In this document: one piece after another, positions 1 through 9,325 of the stretch
Layout of the letters: each line of letters opens with the position of its first letter
How positions within the stretch are numbered: position 1 is the stretch's first letter
From: Salinicola halophilus
GTDB lineage: Bacteria; Pseudomonadota; Gammaproteobacteria; Pseudomonadales; Halomonadaceae
Direction of reading: 5' to 3'
NCBI RefSeq assembly: GCF_003206155.1
Contig: NZ_PZJV01000003.1
Coordinates: 136,652 to 200,651, forward strand
DNA length: 64,000 bases
Made by a program: the position numbers and the translations under genes
Notes under the pieces: generated by a model
Database searches by the model: none
Told to the model about the DNA's origin: nothing
What the model saw: the letters and a program-made list of their open reading frames with translations, nothing else

Positions 1-8
1 CTCGGGGG

Positions 9-64
9 CGCTTGGCTATCGGCGCTTGGCTATCGGCGCTTGGCTATCGGCGCTTGGATCACGG
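9..64. repeat. 14-bp tandem repeat, four units
   Basis: Three identical copies of CGCTTGGCTATCGG (starting at 9, 23 and 37) are followed by a degenerate fourth copy starting at 51. The array lies just beyond the 3' end of the minus-strand DUF4235 gene, whose stop codon is at 82. A unit of 14 is not a multiple of three, consistent with a noncoding position. Such arrays arise by replication slippage and can vary in copy number. No function is evident. Confidence 0.9.
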
Positions 65-81
65 CGCCTAGGCAGCGACGC

Positions 82-378
82 TCAGTCCTCGTAATCCTCG
101 ATGCGTGCCAGCAGTCGCCGACCGCGCGGTGAGCGGCGCGTGCGGCGCATGCCGGCGGAGGCGATCTTCCAGCCGACGATGCGAGCCATGCCGACCGCCA
201 TACCGGAAGCGGCACCCCAGATCAGTGCCTGGCGCCACTCGACGTCCTCGGCGTCCGGATTGACCGGCGGCTCGAACACGCCATGACGAAAAGTCTGCTT
301 GATGCTCTGACGTGCCATCACGCCGCTGATGACGGCCGTACCCGTGCCGACGATGGTCCAGAGTGTCTGAGGTCTCAC
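82..378 (-). CDS. DUF4235 family small membrane protein
   Basis: A 98-residue protein resembling the DUF4235 family of small membrane proteins of unknown function. An N-terminal hydrophobic stretch (residues about 6-20) is followed by a polar loop with the family-like motif DVEWRQALIW (about 45-54), a second Gly/Ala-rich hydrophobic helix ending near GMARIVGWKI (about 62-71), and a very basic Arg-rich tail that should face the cytoplasm. The start is GTG at 378: GGGAG lies about 8 nt upstream and no in-frame ATG fits better. It is separated by about 110 bp from the thiolase gene on the same strand and appears to be its own unit or the distal gene of the ketone-body operon. Family assignment rests on recalled pattern only. 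Confidence 0.75.
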   Translation of the reverse strand: MRPQTLWTIVGTGTAVISGVMARQSIKQTFRHGVFEPPVNPDAEDVEWRQALIWGAASGMAVGMARIVGWKIASAGMRRTRRSPRGRRLLARIEDYED

Positions 379-490
379 GATAGCGCTCCCTGCGTCATTG
401 GAAGAAGTCCTAAGCTAGTCTGGTCGATACGCGAAGATCTCACCAGTCGCGTACGGGGAAGGCAGGCGGCCGGACGCGACATCCGAGCCT

Positions 491-1666
491 TCACCCCCGC
501 TCCAACGCGGTCGCGACACCTTGACCGCCGCCGATGCACAGCGTGGCCAGCCCGCGCTTGGCGTCGCGACGCTGCATTTCGTGAAGCAGCGTCACGAGAA
601 CTCGCGCCCCGGAGGCGCCGATGGGGTGACCGAGCGCGATGGCGCCGCCGTTGACGTTGACCCGATCCATCGGCCAGCCGAGATCCGCGGCGACGGCGAG
701 AGACTGAGCGGCGAAGGCTTCGTTGGCCTCGATCAGATCGAGCTCATTCAGCGACCAGCCGGCGCGCTTGAGGCAGCGTCGAGTGGCGGGGACCGGGCCG
801 ATGCCCATGATCGCCGGGTCGACGGCGGCATTGGCATAGCCGCGAATCGTCGCCATTACCGGCAGGCCGAGCTTGGCGGCGCGCTCGGCGCTCATCACCA
901 GCAGGGCGGCGGCACCGTCGTTGAGGGCGGAGGCGTTGCCGGCGGTGACGGAGCCAGTCTTGGCGAAAGCGGGTTTGAGCTTGGAAAGCGTCTCCGCCGT
1001 CACGCCGTCGCGGGGCTGCTCGTCGCGCTCGAAGAGGAGCGGCTCGCCGCGGCGCTGGGGCACGCTCACCGGGGTGATCTCGGCGTCGAACCGGCCTGAA
1101 TCCCTGGCCGTCGCCGCGCGGCGCTGGCTCTCGGCGGCGTAGGCGTCCTGCGCCTCGCGGGTAATGGCGTACTTCTCGGCGAGAGTCTCCGCGGTCACGC
1201 CCATGTGGTAGTCGTTGAAGGCATCCCACAGACCGTCGTTGACCATGCTGTCGATCAGCTCGGCGTTACCCATGCGCAGGCCGGTGCGCGCCTTGGGCAG
1301 CACGTAGGGCGCAAGGCTCATGCTTTCCATCCCGCCGGCGACGATGGTCTCCGCGTCACCGCAGCGAATCGCCTGTACCGCGAGGTGCACGGCCTTCATC
1401 CCCGACCCGCAGACCTTGTCGACCGTCATGGCGGGGATGTCCTCGGCAAGACCGGCTTCGATCGCGGCCTGCCGCGCGGTGTTCTGGCCGAGGCCCGCAC
1501 GCAGTACGTGGCCCATGATCACTTCGTCGACGCCGGCGGAGTCGACGCTGTCGAAGAGCCGGCGGATCGCCGTGGCGCCGAGGGTGACGGCAGGCACGCT
1601 CGAGAGCCCGCCCTGGAAGGTGCCGATCGGCGTACGAGTGGCGGCGACGATGACGACATCACGCAT
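491..1666 (-). CDS. atoB: acetyl-CoA C-acetyltransferase (thiolase)
   Basis: Cytoplasmic thiolase that condenses two acetyl-CoA to acetoacetyl-CoA, or cleaves acetoacetyl-CoA in the degradative direction. At 391 residues it has the usual family length. The acyl-accepting cysteine is C86 in [10 protein letters not shown], the His motif is in [15 protein letters not shown], and the second active-site Cys lies in CIGGGQG near the C-terminus. The start at 1666 has AGGAG about 8 nt upstream. It is the third gene of a minus-strand cluster behind scoA and scoB, so the likely role is acetoacetate or ketone-body use: CoA transfer to acetoacetate and then thiolysis. A PhaA-like biosynthetic role is possible because the families cannot be separated by sequence alone, but no phaB or phaC is nearby. 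Confidence 0.93.
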   Translation of the reverse strand: MRDVVIVAATRTPIGTFQGGLSSVPAVTLGATAIRRLFDSVDSAGVDEVIMGHVLRAGLGQNTARQAAIEAGLAEDIPAMTVDKVCGSGMKAVHLAVQAIRCGDAETIVAGGMESMSLAPYVLPKARTGLRMGNAELIDSMVNDGLWDAFNDYHMGVTAETLAEKYAITREAQDAYAAESQRRAATARDSGRFDAEITPVSVPQRRGEPLLFERDEQPRDGVTAETLSKLKPAFAKTGSVTAGNASALNDGAAALLVMSAERAAKLGLPVMATIRGYANAAVDPAIMGIGPVPATRRCLKRAGWSLNELDLIEANEAFAAQSLAVAADLGWPMDRVNVNGGAIALGHPIGASGARVLVTLLHEMQRRDAKRGLATLCIGGGQGVATALERG

Positions 1667-1762
1667 CGAGAAGACTCCTGTCCATGGTGAAGATTCGTGT
1701 CAGCAAGAGGCGAGCGTGCCGGTCGGCGCGCTCGCGCGAGGTTGGGGGCGACGACCCACGGG

Positions 1763-2410
1763 TCAGCCGGAAACCGTCTGGCGGGCGTCGATCAGTTCGC
1801 AGCCGGTCGCCTCGCGTATCTCGTCGAGGCCAACCCCCGGGGCGAGCTCGACGAGTGCAAGGCCCGCGTCGGTGACGTCCATCACGCCGAGATCGGTGAT
1901 GATGCGATTCACCACGCCGACGCCGGTCAGCGGCAGACTGCACGCTTCCAGGATCTTTTGCTCGCCCTTGGCGGTGTGGCTCATCAGCACGACGACGCGC
2001 TGCACGCCGGCGACCAGATCCATGGCGCCGCCCATGCCCTTGACCATCTTGCCCGGGATCATCCAGTTGGCGAGATCGCCGCTGCGGGAGACCTGCATGG
2101 CACCGAGGATCGCCAGGTTGATATGACCGCCGCGAATCATCGCGAACGATTCGGCGTTGTCGAAGAAGCTCGAGCCGGGCAGGGCGGTAACGGTCTGCTT
2201 GCCGGCGTTGATCAGGTCCGGGTCGACCGTCTTCTCGGTGGGGAAGGGGCCGATACCCAGCAAGCCGTTCTCCGACTGCAGCCAGACGTCCATCCCCTCG
2301 GGGATGTAGTTGGCGACCAGCGTGGGCTGGCCGATGCCGAGATTGACGTAGAAGCCGTCCTCGAGCTCGGCGGCCGCGCGCTCGGCCATCTGTTCCTTGT
2401 TCCAGGCCAT
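1763..2410 (-). CDS. scoB: 3-oxoacid CoA-transferase subunit B
   Basis: Beta subunit of a 3-oxoacid (succinyl-CoA:acetoacetate) CoA-transferase, 215 residues. The N-terminus [19 protein letters not shown] leads into [17 protein letters not shown], and the catalytic glutamate is in SENGLLGIG, the SENG motif conserved in family I CoA-transferases. The start at 2410 is chosen because it begins 1 nt after the end of the alpha subunit and matches family N-termini; an upstream in-frame extension would overlap scoA by about 150 nt and is Arg/Ser-rich nonsense. It works as a heteromer with the preceding gene and passes acetoacetyl-CoA to the downstream thiolase. About 96 nt separate it from the thiolase start. 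Confidence 0.93.
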   Translation of the reverse strand: MAWNKEQMAERAAAELEDGFYVNLGIGQPTLVANYIPEGMDVWLQSENGLLGIGPFPTEKTVDPDLINAGKQTVTALPGSSFFDNAESFAMIRGGHINLAILGAMQVSRSGDLANWMIPGKMVKGMGGAMDLVAGVQRVVVLMSHTAKGEQKILEACSLPLTGVGVVNRIITDLGVMDVTDAGLALVELAPGVGLDEIREATGCELIDARQTVSG

Positions 2411-2411
2411 T

Positions 2412-3113
2412 TCAGGTCGTCTCCCGTAGCGTGCGCTTCTCGATGCGTTTCTCCGGCGTGGGGTTGTGCACCAAGCGGTGCACGAAGATGCCCGGCAGGT
2501 GGACATCGTCCGGGTCGATGTCGCCGGTCTCGACGATCTCCTCGACCTCCACCACACAGACCCGCCCGGCCATCGCGGCCAGTGGGTTGAAGTTGCGCGC
2601 GGTCTTGTTGAAACGCAGGTTGCCGGCGCGGTCGGCGGTCTGCGCCTTGATCAGCGCCACGTCGACCTTGAGGCCACGCTCCATCACGTAGTGCTCGCCG
2701 TCGAACTCGCGAACCTCCTTGCCCTCGGCGATCCGGGTGCCGTAGCCGGTTCGGGTGAAGAACGCCGCGATACCGGCGCCCCCGGCGCGAAGGCGCTCGG
2801 CGAGCGTGCCCTGCGGGCAGAATTCGAGCTCGAGTTCGCCGGAGAGGTACTGCTGCTCGAACGTCTTGTTCTCGCCGACGTAGGAGGAGAGCATCTTGCG
2901 AATCTGACGCGATTCGAGCAGCAGACCCAGGCCGAAGCCGTCGACCCCGGCGTTGTTGCTGGCCACGGTGAGGTCCGTCCTGCCGGTGTCGCGAAGCGCG
3001 ACGATCAGCGCCTCGGGAATGCCGCAGAGGCCGAAACCGCCTACGGCCAGTGTGGCGCCGTCTTCGATCAGCCCGTCCAGCGCTTCGGCGGCGCTGCCGT
3101 AGAGTTTGTTCAT
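2412..3113 (-). CDS. scoA: 3-oxoacid CoA-transferase subunit A
   Basis: Alpha subunit of the CoA-transferase, 233 residues. [19 protein letters not shown] is followed by the glycine-rich CoA-binding segment [11 protein letters not shown] and later [12 protein letters not shown] and [20 protein letters not shown], all typical of the family. The start at 3113 has AGGATGA upstream and matches family N-termini; a longer reading frame exists but its extra 33 residues look unlike coding sequence. It is first in the order scoA, scoB, thiolase and is nearly contiguous with scoB, so the two subunits should be made in equal amounts. Confidence 0.93.
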   Translation of the reverse strand: MNKLYGSAAEALDGLIEDGATLAVGGFGLCGIPEALIVALRDTGRTDLTVASNNAGVDGFGLGLLLESRQIRKMLSSYVGENKTFEQQYLSGELELEFCPQGTLAERLRAGGAGIAAFFTRTGYGTRIAEGKEVREFDGEHYVMERGLKVDVALIKAQTADRAGNLRFNKTARNFNPLAAMAGRVCVVEVEEIVETGDIDPDDVHLPGIFVHRLVHNPTPEKRIEKRTLRETT

Positions 3114-3481
3114 CGATTCATCCTGAAAGCGGGGGCGCGATGCCCGAGCCAGGCCGGGCGCGCGTCCGTAGATCAGGGAAACTGACACATCCCCGATGTC
3201 CCTTGAGTTCAAGGAACGACACTAGCACTGGCGGTGGGGCGCGACGCCGAGCATTCGACGAAAGTCGAGGTCATCTGGCGGGTACGAGACGCCTCGATCT
3301 CACCCGGGGTCGACGAATCATCCAGGGAAGGCGAAGCGGTCAGGCGAACGGCGGAGAGGGAAAACGAAGGTCAGGCCGGACGGTCTGCGCAAGGGGTGGC
3401 CGAGCGAACGAGACCATGAAGCGGGGAGCCGTCCACCGCAAGTTTATCCAGCGAGAGGCACCGAGAGCGGAAGAGGTAAAG
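3114..3481. other. intergenic region without a recognisable gene
   Basis: This stretch separates the start of scoA from the terminator of the hexose operon. It should carry the scoA promoter on the minus strand, but I find no convincing -35/-10 pair or palindrome. Short open frames here lack a ribosome site and have no recognisable product. Confidence 0.5.
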
Positions 3482-3510
3482 CCGCGGCGCCGACACTATC
3501 GGCGCCGCGG
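3482..3510 (-). terminator. hairpin terminator behind the hexose operon
   Basis: A perfect 12-bp GC-rich stem (arms 3482-3493 and 3499-3510) with a 5-nt loop lies immediately after the stop codon of the fructokinase gene. Read on the minus strand it is followed by CTTTACCTCTT, a weak U-rich tail. The position and strength suggest a rho-independent terminator for the edd-glk-yeaD-AKR-frk unit. Confidence 0.7.
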
Positions 3511-3512
3511 TG

Positions 3513-4481
3513 TCATCTTGGCAGCTGATCGAGGTCCGCCGACCCCGGCAAGGAGACGAAGGAGCCGGCGCGCGTGGCGGCAAAGGCGCCGCAGCGACAG
3601 GCGAACTCGAGCGCCTCGGAGAGCGCCTGTTCGTCGGCGAGCCAATCGCCGAACGTCTCGCAGGTCACGTCCGCCCGCGAGAGCGATGCCAGCAGGCCGC
3701 CGATGAACGCATCCCCCGCCGCGGTGGTGTCGACGGCCTGAACGCTCGGCGGCGTCATCTGCAGGCGCCGCTCGGCGAGATGGGCGACGACGGGATTGGG
3801 GCCGTCGGTCACCACGACCAGTCGGGCGCGATTGGCGAGCTGGGCGTTGATCCAGCTCTCCGCGCTCTCTTGCCCGCGTAGCGCATCCAACTCCTCGGCG
3901 GAGAGCTTGATCAGATGCGCCCGTTCCAGCAGCCGGCCGACCATGGCCGTATCGACCGTGGCGTTGGGCCAGAGCGCCGGGCGCAGATTGACGTCGACGC
4001 TGATCAAGCACCCGCCGCGTCGCGCAATGCTCGCCAGATCCAGCGTAGTCGTTGCGATCGCCTCGTCGGTCAGGCTGTTGCTGCACAGATGGACCAGCGC
4101 CGGTTCGGTGAAGATGCCGGGCGGCAGGTGTTCGCGGCGATAGAGCAGATCCGCCGCCGGCGGACGATAGAAGTCGAAGCGCCGCTCGCCGTCGGCATCG
4201 CGGGAGACGAACGCCAGCGCCGTACGCGCCTCGGCGGTGCGCGTCACGTGCTGGGTATCCACCCCGTGCGCCCTGAGTTCGTCGACCAGGAAGTCGCCGA
4301 AGCGATCCTCGCCGATCATGCCCAGAAAGCAGCTCGACAGCCCCTGGCGGGCGCAGGCGACAGCAGCGTTGGCCGGCGCGCCGCCGGCATAGGGTGTGAA
4401 GCTCTCCGGGCCGGCGGCGTTGCCGAGGCGACTGGAGAGCATGTCGACGAGGGCTTCACCGAAGGCAATGACGGGGGTCAT
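3513..4481 (-). CDS. PfkB-family carbohydrate kinase, probable fructokinase
   Basis: ATP-dependent sugar kinase of the ribokinase/PfkB family, 322 residues, probably phosphorylating fructose to fructose-6-phosphate. It shows the N-terminal substrate loop GGAPANAAVACARQG (about residues 33-47) and the C-terminal PfkB signature around DTTAAGDAFIGG, whose Asp is the catalytic base. The start at 4481 follows GGGAG by about 11 nt; an upstream ATG eight codons earlier has no ribosome site. It is last in the minus-strand hexose operon, about 80 nt behind the aldo/keto reductase and directly before a strong hairpin. Glucokinase in the same operon makes a hexose kinase role likely. Substrate is inferred; KDG kinase or a related PfkB kinase remains possible. 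Confidence 0.85.
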   Translation of the reverse strand: MTPVIAFGEALVDMLSSRLGNAAGPESFTPYAGGAPANAAVACARQGLSSCFLGMIGEDRFGDFLVDELRAHGVDTQHVTRTAEARTALAFVSRDADGERRFDFYRPPAADLLYRREHLPPGIFTEPALVHLCSNSLTDEAIATTTLDLASIARRGGCLISVDVNLRPALWPNATVDTAMVGRLLERAHLIKLSAEELDALRGQESAESWINAQLANRARLVVVTDGPNPVVAHLAERRLQMTPPSVQAVDTTAAGDAFIGGLLASLSRADVTCETFGDWLADEQALSEALEFACRCGAFAATRAGSFVSLPGSADLDQLPR

Positions 4482-4561
4482 GGTGCTGTTGTCTCCCTGC
4501 TCCATCGAATGACGAGATCGCGTGCCGGTGCCATGTCGGCGGTCCGGCGGTCCGGCGGTCC

Positions 4562-5437
4562 TCAGGGCACGCGGTGGCTGCGCGCCTCTTCGAGCAGCGC
4601 GAACCAGGTCGCACGGTCGATATCGAGATTACCGCTGCACAGCAGATGATCAATGCGCTTTTCGTTGAGCGTGCCGATCACGGGGACGGGGCTACCGGGA
4701 AGCCGGCGCAGCCAGGCCAGCGCCAATCCGGCAGTCGTCGACTCGAGCTGTTCGGCGAGCCGGGAAAGCGCCGTTCCGAGCACGTCTTCGAATACCGAAC
4801 CGCCGCCGAGGGGCGACCAGGCCAGAGGCGCCATGCCATCGGCGAGGATGGCATCGTAAAAGCCGTCGAAGAGTGCCTCCGGCCGAGCGAGCGAGAGTTC
4901 GAGCTGGTGGGCGCTGAGCCGATGCGTCATCGCCGCCTGCAGCCGTCGCCACTGTTCTGGCAGGAAGTTGGAGACGCCGACCGCGCCGACCTTGCCGGCG
5001 TCGATGGCGTCGTCCAGCGCCCGTGCCGTGTCCTCGGCGTCCATCAGCGGGTCCGGCCGATGCAGCAGGAAGTGTTCGAGACGCTCGACGCCCAGACGGC
5101 TGAGAGAGCGGTCGATGACGTCGGTCAGGTAGCGCGCCGAACTGTCGTAGTGCTTGACGCCGAAGGGCGAGGTATCGCGCCCCGGCAGCACGATGTTGCC
5201 CTTGGTCACGACGCGAACTCGGGACTTGAGGGCGGGGCGGCGTGCCAGTGCCGCACCGAAGCGCTCCTCGCCGAGGTGGTTGGCGTAGCTGTCGGCGTGA
5301 TCGAACCAGTGAAGGCCCTGATCGACCCGCGCCTCGAGCCAGTCGGCGAAGCGCTCCGGGTCGTCGAAATCCGGGCGCTCGTGGAGGCGCATCATGCCGA
5401 GAATGACCGGGGAGTCGAAAATCAGATCGTCGCTCAC
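4562..5437 (-). CDS. aldo/keto reductase
   Basis: NADPH-dependent aldo/keto reductase of 291 residues, similar in layout to E. coli YdhF. The catalytic tetrad is visible: Asp and Tyr in FDHADSYANHLGEERFG, Lys in VVTKGN, His in FLLHRPDPL. The cofactor-binding segment near the C-terminus contains PVIGTLNEKRI. The start is GTG at 5437, overlapping the TGA of the mutarotase gene by 4 nt (GTGA), which implies translational coupling; longer frames run deep into that gene. Its presence inside a glucose/fructose catabolic operon suggests a sugar-derived aldehyde or ketone as substrate, but the physiological reaction is unknown. Confidence 0.88.
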   Translation of the reverse strand: MSDDLIFDSPVILGMMRLHERPDFDDPERFADWLEARVDQGLHWFDHADSYANHLGEERFGAALARRPALKSRVRVVTKGNIVLPGRDTSPFGVKHYDSSARYLTDVIDRSLSRLGVERLEHFLLHRPDPLMDAEDTARALDDAIDAGKVGAVGVSNFLPEQWRRLQAAMTHRLSAHQLELSLARPEALFDGFYDAILADGMAPLAWSPLGGGSVFEDVLGTALSRLAEQLESTTAGLALAWLRRLPGSPVPVIGTLNEKRIDHLLCSGNLDIDRATWFALLEEARSHRVP

Positions 5438-6309
5438 GGCTGGGCGACCTCCTTGATGATCGTGGTGGCCAGCAGGTGCTGACCGTCCGGTACCAGCCAC
5501 ACCGGATCGACCCGGGTGCAGGCCGCTTCGACGCAGAGAAAGCGCTGACCGGCCTCGGCGGGCGTGTCGCCGGGCAGTTCGCTGCCGGGATGCCAGACCA
5601 CGGTGGAGTCGCTGCCCTGCTTGGTGATCTGCAGGCGGCGCTCGCCGTCGTCGAGGACCACCGGCCGGTTGGACTGGTAGATGCGATCGAGCGCGCCGCG
5701 CACACCGAGTTCACCCTGCTGCTCTTTCTCGGCGAAGCGTTCGAGCTTGTCGAGATAGCGCGCGCCGGCCAGTCCCTCGACGCGGCAGCGATGGGTCTCG
5801 GCAACGTCGAAGTAGGTGTGCAGCGCGCCGGTCAGCTTGACCGGGGTGCTACCGGTATGACGCGTGAAGAGTTCGACGCTGAGCTGGCGCTCGTTGGCGT
5901 GAATCACGGCGTTGGGGGTGAGCTCATCGTGGAGCGATTCGATCGGCGAGAGATGAACCTCGACGCCGTGACCCGAGACGTCCGGGTCGACCGCCTCGAC
6001 GCGCCATTCGGCGGTGCGCGCCGGGCCGTGCATCGGCCCCTTGCCGTCCGGCGACTCGTCGGCGAACCACGGCCAGCACAGGGGAATGCCGCCGCGAATC
6101 GCGCCGGGCAGTGCCTGCGGCGTCGGCGTCACCCAGAGCCAGCCGCGGGCGTCGCCGGCCGGGCGATAGTGCAGGACCTGCGCGCCCTGCAGCGAGATCG
6201 CGAGTTCTCCCCAATCGGCGTTGATCAGGAGAACGCGACGGTTCTCCCATTCGGCCTCCCGCTGACCGTCGGTCGCTGCGATCAGCGTCTCGAGCGTATC
6301 GGGAATCAT
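5434..6309 (-). CDS. yeaD: D-hexose-6-phosphate mutarotase
   Basis: Aldose-1-epimerase superfamily protein of 291 residues, YeaD type, which interconverts the anomers of glucose-6-phosphate. Typical motifs are GAQVLHYRP, GGIPLCWPWF (binding of the phosphate group), MHGPARTAEW and the C-terminal ELPGDTPAEAGQRFLCVEAA. The start at 6309 overlaps the glucokinase stop by 4 nt (ATGA), and the downstream reductase overlaps this gene by 4 nt in turn. It acts between glucokinase and glucose-6-phosphate dehydrogenase by supplying the beta anomer, which fits its place in this operon. Confidence 0.92.
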   Translation of the reverse strand: MIPDTLETLIAATDGQREAEWENRRVLLINADWGELAISLQGAQVLHYRPAGDARGWLWVTPTPQALPGAIRGGIPLCWPWFADESPDGKGPMHGPARTAEWRVEAVDPDVSGHGVEVHLSPIESLHDELTPNAVIHANERQLSVELFTRHTGSTPVKLTGALHTYFDVAETHRCRVEGLAGARYLDKLERFAEKEQQGELGVRGALDRIYQSNRPVVLDDGERRLQITKQGSDSTVVWHPGSELPGDTPAEAGQRFLCVEAACTRVDPVWLVPDGQHLLATTIIKEVAQP

Positions 6310-7265
6310 GTGACTTCCTCGTTGTGCAATGCTTCCGCCGCGCCCAGCAGGCCGGTCCACGGCGCCGTGACTACCCAGGTGGGAATGCCGGCATTGTAGG
6401 CGCTCAGGCGGCCCTTGTCGGCGAAGGCGCGGCGAAAGTCACTGCGCGGCAGCCAATCGAGCAGGCGTGGGACGATACCGCCGCAAAGGTACACGCCGCC
6501 GAGCGCGCCGAGGGTGAGTGCCGCGTCGCCGCAGGCATCGCCGAGGATCTTGAGAAAACGCAGCAGCGCTTCGCGGGCCAGGGTGTCGCCGGCACGGGCG
6601 GCACCGGTCACTTCGGCAGGCGTGTTGTAGTGCGGCGTGGTACCGGCGAGCGAGGCGTGGGCGAGGTAGAGATCCAGCAGCCCCTGGCCGCAGAGCAAGC
6701 GTTCGAGGGAGACGCGACCGTAGCGTGCAGTGAAGTAGTCCAGCAGCTCGCGCTCGCGGACGTCGGTGGGGGCGAACGTGGCGTGGCCGCCCTCGGTGGA
6801 GAGCGGGATCCAGTGGCGCTGGCTGGGGACCAGTCCCGCCATGCCGAGCCCGGTGCCCGGGCCGATCACCAGCCGCGGCCGTCGCGGCTCGGCCTCGCCT
6901 TCGCCGACCGCGATCAACTCGTCGGCATTGACGTGGGGAATGCCCAGCGCCTGGGCGGTGAAGTCGTTGATCACCTTGAAGGTGGCGAGCCCCAGCGTCT
7001 CGGCGACGGCCTGTTTGGAGAACGCCCAGGCGTTGTTGGTCATCTTCACCCAGTCCTCGTGGACCGGGCAGGCGAAAGCGAGACACGCTTCCCTCGGCAT
7101 CGGGGCTCCGACCTGGCGCAGGTAGTCCTGGATCGCCTCGGCGAGCCCCATGTAACGCGCGCAGGGCAGGGTCTCGATCGAGTGAAGATCGAAGCCGCCG
7201 GGCTCCACCAGGGCGAAGCGGGCGTTGGTGCCGCCGATATCGCCGACCAGGGCGGGGGTCGTCAT
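6306..7265 (-). CDS. glk: glucokinase
   Basis: ATP-dependent glucokinase of the bacterial Glk family, 319 residues, cytoplasmic. The N-terminal phosphate-binding motif is LVGDIGGTNARFAL (residues about 7-20), a second is VIGPGTGLGMAGLVP (about 130-145), and the catalytic Asp is in VINDFTAQALGIP. It begins 2 nt after the edd stop codon and its own stop overlaps yeaD. Together with edd this feeds glucose into the Entner-Doudoroff route; the order edd-glk is the same as in pseudomonads. Confidence 0.95.
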   Translation of the reverse strand: MTTPALVGDIGGTNARFALVEPGGFDLHSIETLPCARYMGLAEAIQDYLRQVGAPMPREACLAFACPVHEDWVKMTNNAWAFSKQAVAETLGLATFKVINDFTAQALGIPHVNADELIAVGEGEAEPRRPRLVIGPGTGLGMAGLVPSQRHWIPLSTEGGHATFAPTDVRERELLDYFTARYGRVSLERLLCGQGLLDLYLAHASLAGTTPHYNTPAEVTGAARAGDTLAREALLRFLKILGDACGDAALTLGALGGVYLCGGIVPRLLDWLPRSDFRRAFADKGRLSAYNAGIPTWVVTAPWTGLLGAAEALHNEEVT

Positions 7266-7267
7266 GT

Positions 7268-9112
7268 TTACTCTCCGTGCAGATCGGCGGCGTCGAAACC
7301 GCCGAAAGTCGCCGCGCCCTCTTCGGCACCGCCGACTTGCTGACGAAATCCGGCGAAGAGTTCGCGCCCCATGCCGTGATGATAGTGATTCAGATCGCTG
7401 GTCGCAGGCGCGCGCGCCGCCCAGGTAGCGGCATCCACTCGCGCTTCGAGGACGCCGCTGTCCGGGTCGAGCCGAACGATGTCGCCGTCTCTAAGGTAGG
7501 CGATCGGGCCGGCGTCGACGGCTTCCGGCGTGATATGGATCGCCGCCGGTACCTTGCCCGAGGCGCCGGACATGCGCCCGTCGGTGACCAGGGCGACCTT
7601 GTGGCCGCGATCCTGCAGGACGCCGAGGAAAGGCGTCAACTGGTGAAGCTCGGGCATGCCGTTGGCCCGCGGACCCTGAAAGCGGACCACCACGATGACG
7701 TCGCGGTCGAGTTCACCGCTCTCGAAGGCGGCACGAACCTGGCTCTGATCGTCGAAGATGCGCACAGGGGCTTCGACGAGGCGCATCTCGGGCTTCACCG
7801 CGGAGACCTTGATCACGCCGCGGCCGAGGTTGCCGTCGAGCACGGCCAGGCCGCCGGTGGGCGAGAAGGGTCGCGAGGCGGGACGCAGTACGTCTTCGTC
7901 GAGACTCTGCTGCGTCCCCTCGCGCCAGACGAGGCGGCCGTCCTCGAGGAAGGGTTCCTGGGTGTAGGCGGTCATGTCGGTGCCGAAAGCGGTCTCGACG
8001 TCGGCGTGCATGAGGCCCGCGCCGAGCAGCTCGCGCACCAGAAAGCTCACGCCACCGGCGGCGTGGAAGTGGTTCACGTCGGCCTGGCCGTTGGGGTAGA
8101 TCCGGGTCAGGCTCGGGATGACGGCGGAGAGCTCGTCGAAATCGTCCCAGTTGAGCGTCACGCCCACCGAGGCGGCCATCGCCACCAGGTGCAGCGTATG
8201 GTTGGTCGAGCCGCCGGAGGCGAGCAGCCCGATCAGCGCGTTGACGATCGCCTTGGCGGTGATCTGGCGGTAGAACGGGCGGTAGCTGCCACCCTGGTCG
8301 CTGTTGCGGATCACCTGCTCGGTGGCGTAGCGGGTGATAGCGTCGCGCAGCGGCGTCCCCGGATTGACGAAGGAGGTACCCGGCAGGTGCAGACCCATCA
8401 TCTCCATCATCAGCTGGTTCGAGTTGGCGGTGCCGTAGAAAGTGCAGGTGCCGGGGCTGTGGTAGGACTCCGACTCCGCTTCCAGCAGTGCGTCGCGGCC
8501 GACCTTGCCCTCGGCGTAGAGCTGGCGGATGCGCGACTTCTCGCTGTTGGGCAGGCCACTCGGCATCGGCCCGGCGGGAACGAAGAGCGCTGGCAGATGG
8601 CCGAAGCGAGCGGCCCCGATGAATAGCCCCGGCACGATCTTGTCGCAGACCCCGAGATAGAGCGCGCTGTCGAACATGTTGTGGGAGAGCGCCACCGCCG
8701 TGGACATGGCGATCACATCGCGCGAGAAGAGCGAAAGCTCCATGCCCGGCTGACCTTGGGTCACCCCGTCGCACATGGCGGGCACGCCGCCGGCGAACTG
8801 TGCGGTACTGCCCATGCTCCGCGCCGCTTCACGAATCGCCTCCGGAAAGTGCTCGAAGGGCTGATGAGCCGACAGCATGTCGTTATAGGAGGAGACGATG
8901 CCGATGTTGGTGGCATTCATCAGCTTCAAGCTGTTTTTGTCGGCAGGGCTGCAGGCGGCGAAGCCGTGGGCGAGGTTACCGCAGGAGAGTTCGCCGCGAT
9001 GGACGCCTCGGCGATGCTGCTGCTCCATACGCGATTCGTAGAGTCGGCGGCGATCGGTGGAGCGCGCCTCGATGCGTTTCGTCACGCGGTCGACGGTAGG
9101 GTGAAGTGCCAT
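7268..9112 (-). CDS. edd: 6-phosphogluconate dehydratase
   Basis: Iron-sulfur dehydratase converting 6-phosphogluconate to 2-keto-3-deoxy-6-phosphogluconate, the committed step of the Entner-Doudoroff pathway. 614 residues, normal for the ILVD/EDD family. Conserved pieces include [15 protein letters not shown] and [18 protein letters not shown] with cluster-binding cysteines, [14 protein letters not shown], and [17 protein letters not shown]. The start at 9112 is preferred over an ATG four codons upstream because GATGAGGC precedes it at good spacing. First gene of the minus-strand hexose operon, divergent from gap. The partner aldolase eda is not in this window. Confidence 0.96.
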   Translation of the reverse strand: MALHPTVDRVTKRIEARSTDRRRLYESRMEQQHRRGVHRGELSCGNLAHGFAACSPADKNSLKLMNATNIGIVSSYNDMLSAHQPFEHFPEAIREAARSMGSTAQFAGGVPAMCDGVTQGQPGMELSLFSRDVIAMSTAVALSHNMFDSALYLGVCDKIVPGLFIGAARFGHLPALFVPAGPMPSGLPNSEKSRIRQLYAEGKVGRDALLEAESESYHSPGTCTFYGTANSNQLMMEMMGLHLPGTSFVNPGTPLRDAITRYATEQVIRNSDQGGSYRPFYRQITAKAIVNALIGLLASGGSTNHTLHLVAMAASVGVTLNWDDFDELSAVIPSLTRIYPNGQADVNHFHAAGGVSFLVRELLGAGLMHADVETAFGTDMTAYTQEPFLEDGRLVWREGTQQSLDEDVLRPASRPFSPTGGLAVLDGNLGRGVIKVSAVKPEMRLVEAPVRIFDDQSQVRAAFESGELDRDVIVVVRFQGPRANGMPELHQLTPFLGVLQDRGHKVALVTDGRMSGASGKVPAAIHITPEAVDAGPIAYLRDGDIVRLDPDSGVLEARVDAATWAARAPATSDLNHYHHGMGRELFAGFRQQVGGAEEGAATFGGFDAADLHGE

Positions 9113-9141
9113 GGTCTGCCTCATCGAATGGTCAGGTTATG

Positions 9142-9158
9142 TTTGTAAACTTACCAAA
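9142..9158. promoter_or_regulatory. candidate HexR-type operator in the edd/gap divergent region
   Basis: The AT-rich gap between edd and gap contains a 17-nt near-palindrome, TTTGTAAACTTACCAAA, symmetric at 11 of its 16 non-central bases. In pseudomonads the repressor HexR binds a TTGT(N7-8)ACAA type site in the equivalent edd/gap-1 intergenic region and is released by KDPG. The half-site resemblance and position make this a candidate; no hexR gene is in the window. The whole segment 9125-9245 is clearly AT-richer than its surroundings, as expected for back-to-back promoters. Confidence 0.35.
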
Positions 9159-9325
9159 TAATAAGACCTTCAATACCCGTGTAGGCGGGCTATTTTGGTT
9201 TTATACGTAATATTCTTTCTTTACAGGATGTTCTAGACTGTCATCAGGTTCGCGGCCGCTGACGTCATTGTCGTCGTGTCGTCGCGGCATCGAAACGTGC
9301 AATCAGGTCACCGAAGGAGAGTTTC

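Noticed and set aside
3234-3706. Plus-strand frames in the gap after scoA
   Set aside because: They lack start signals, are Arg-rich, and one runs into the antisense of the fructokinase gene.
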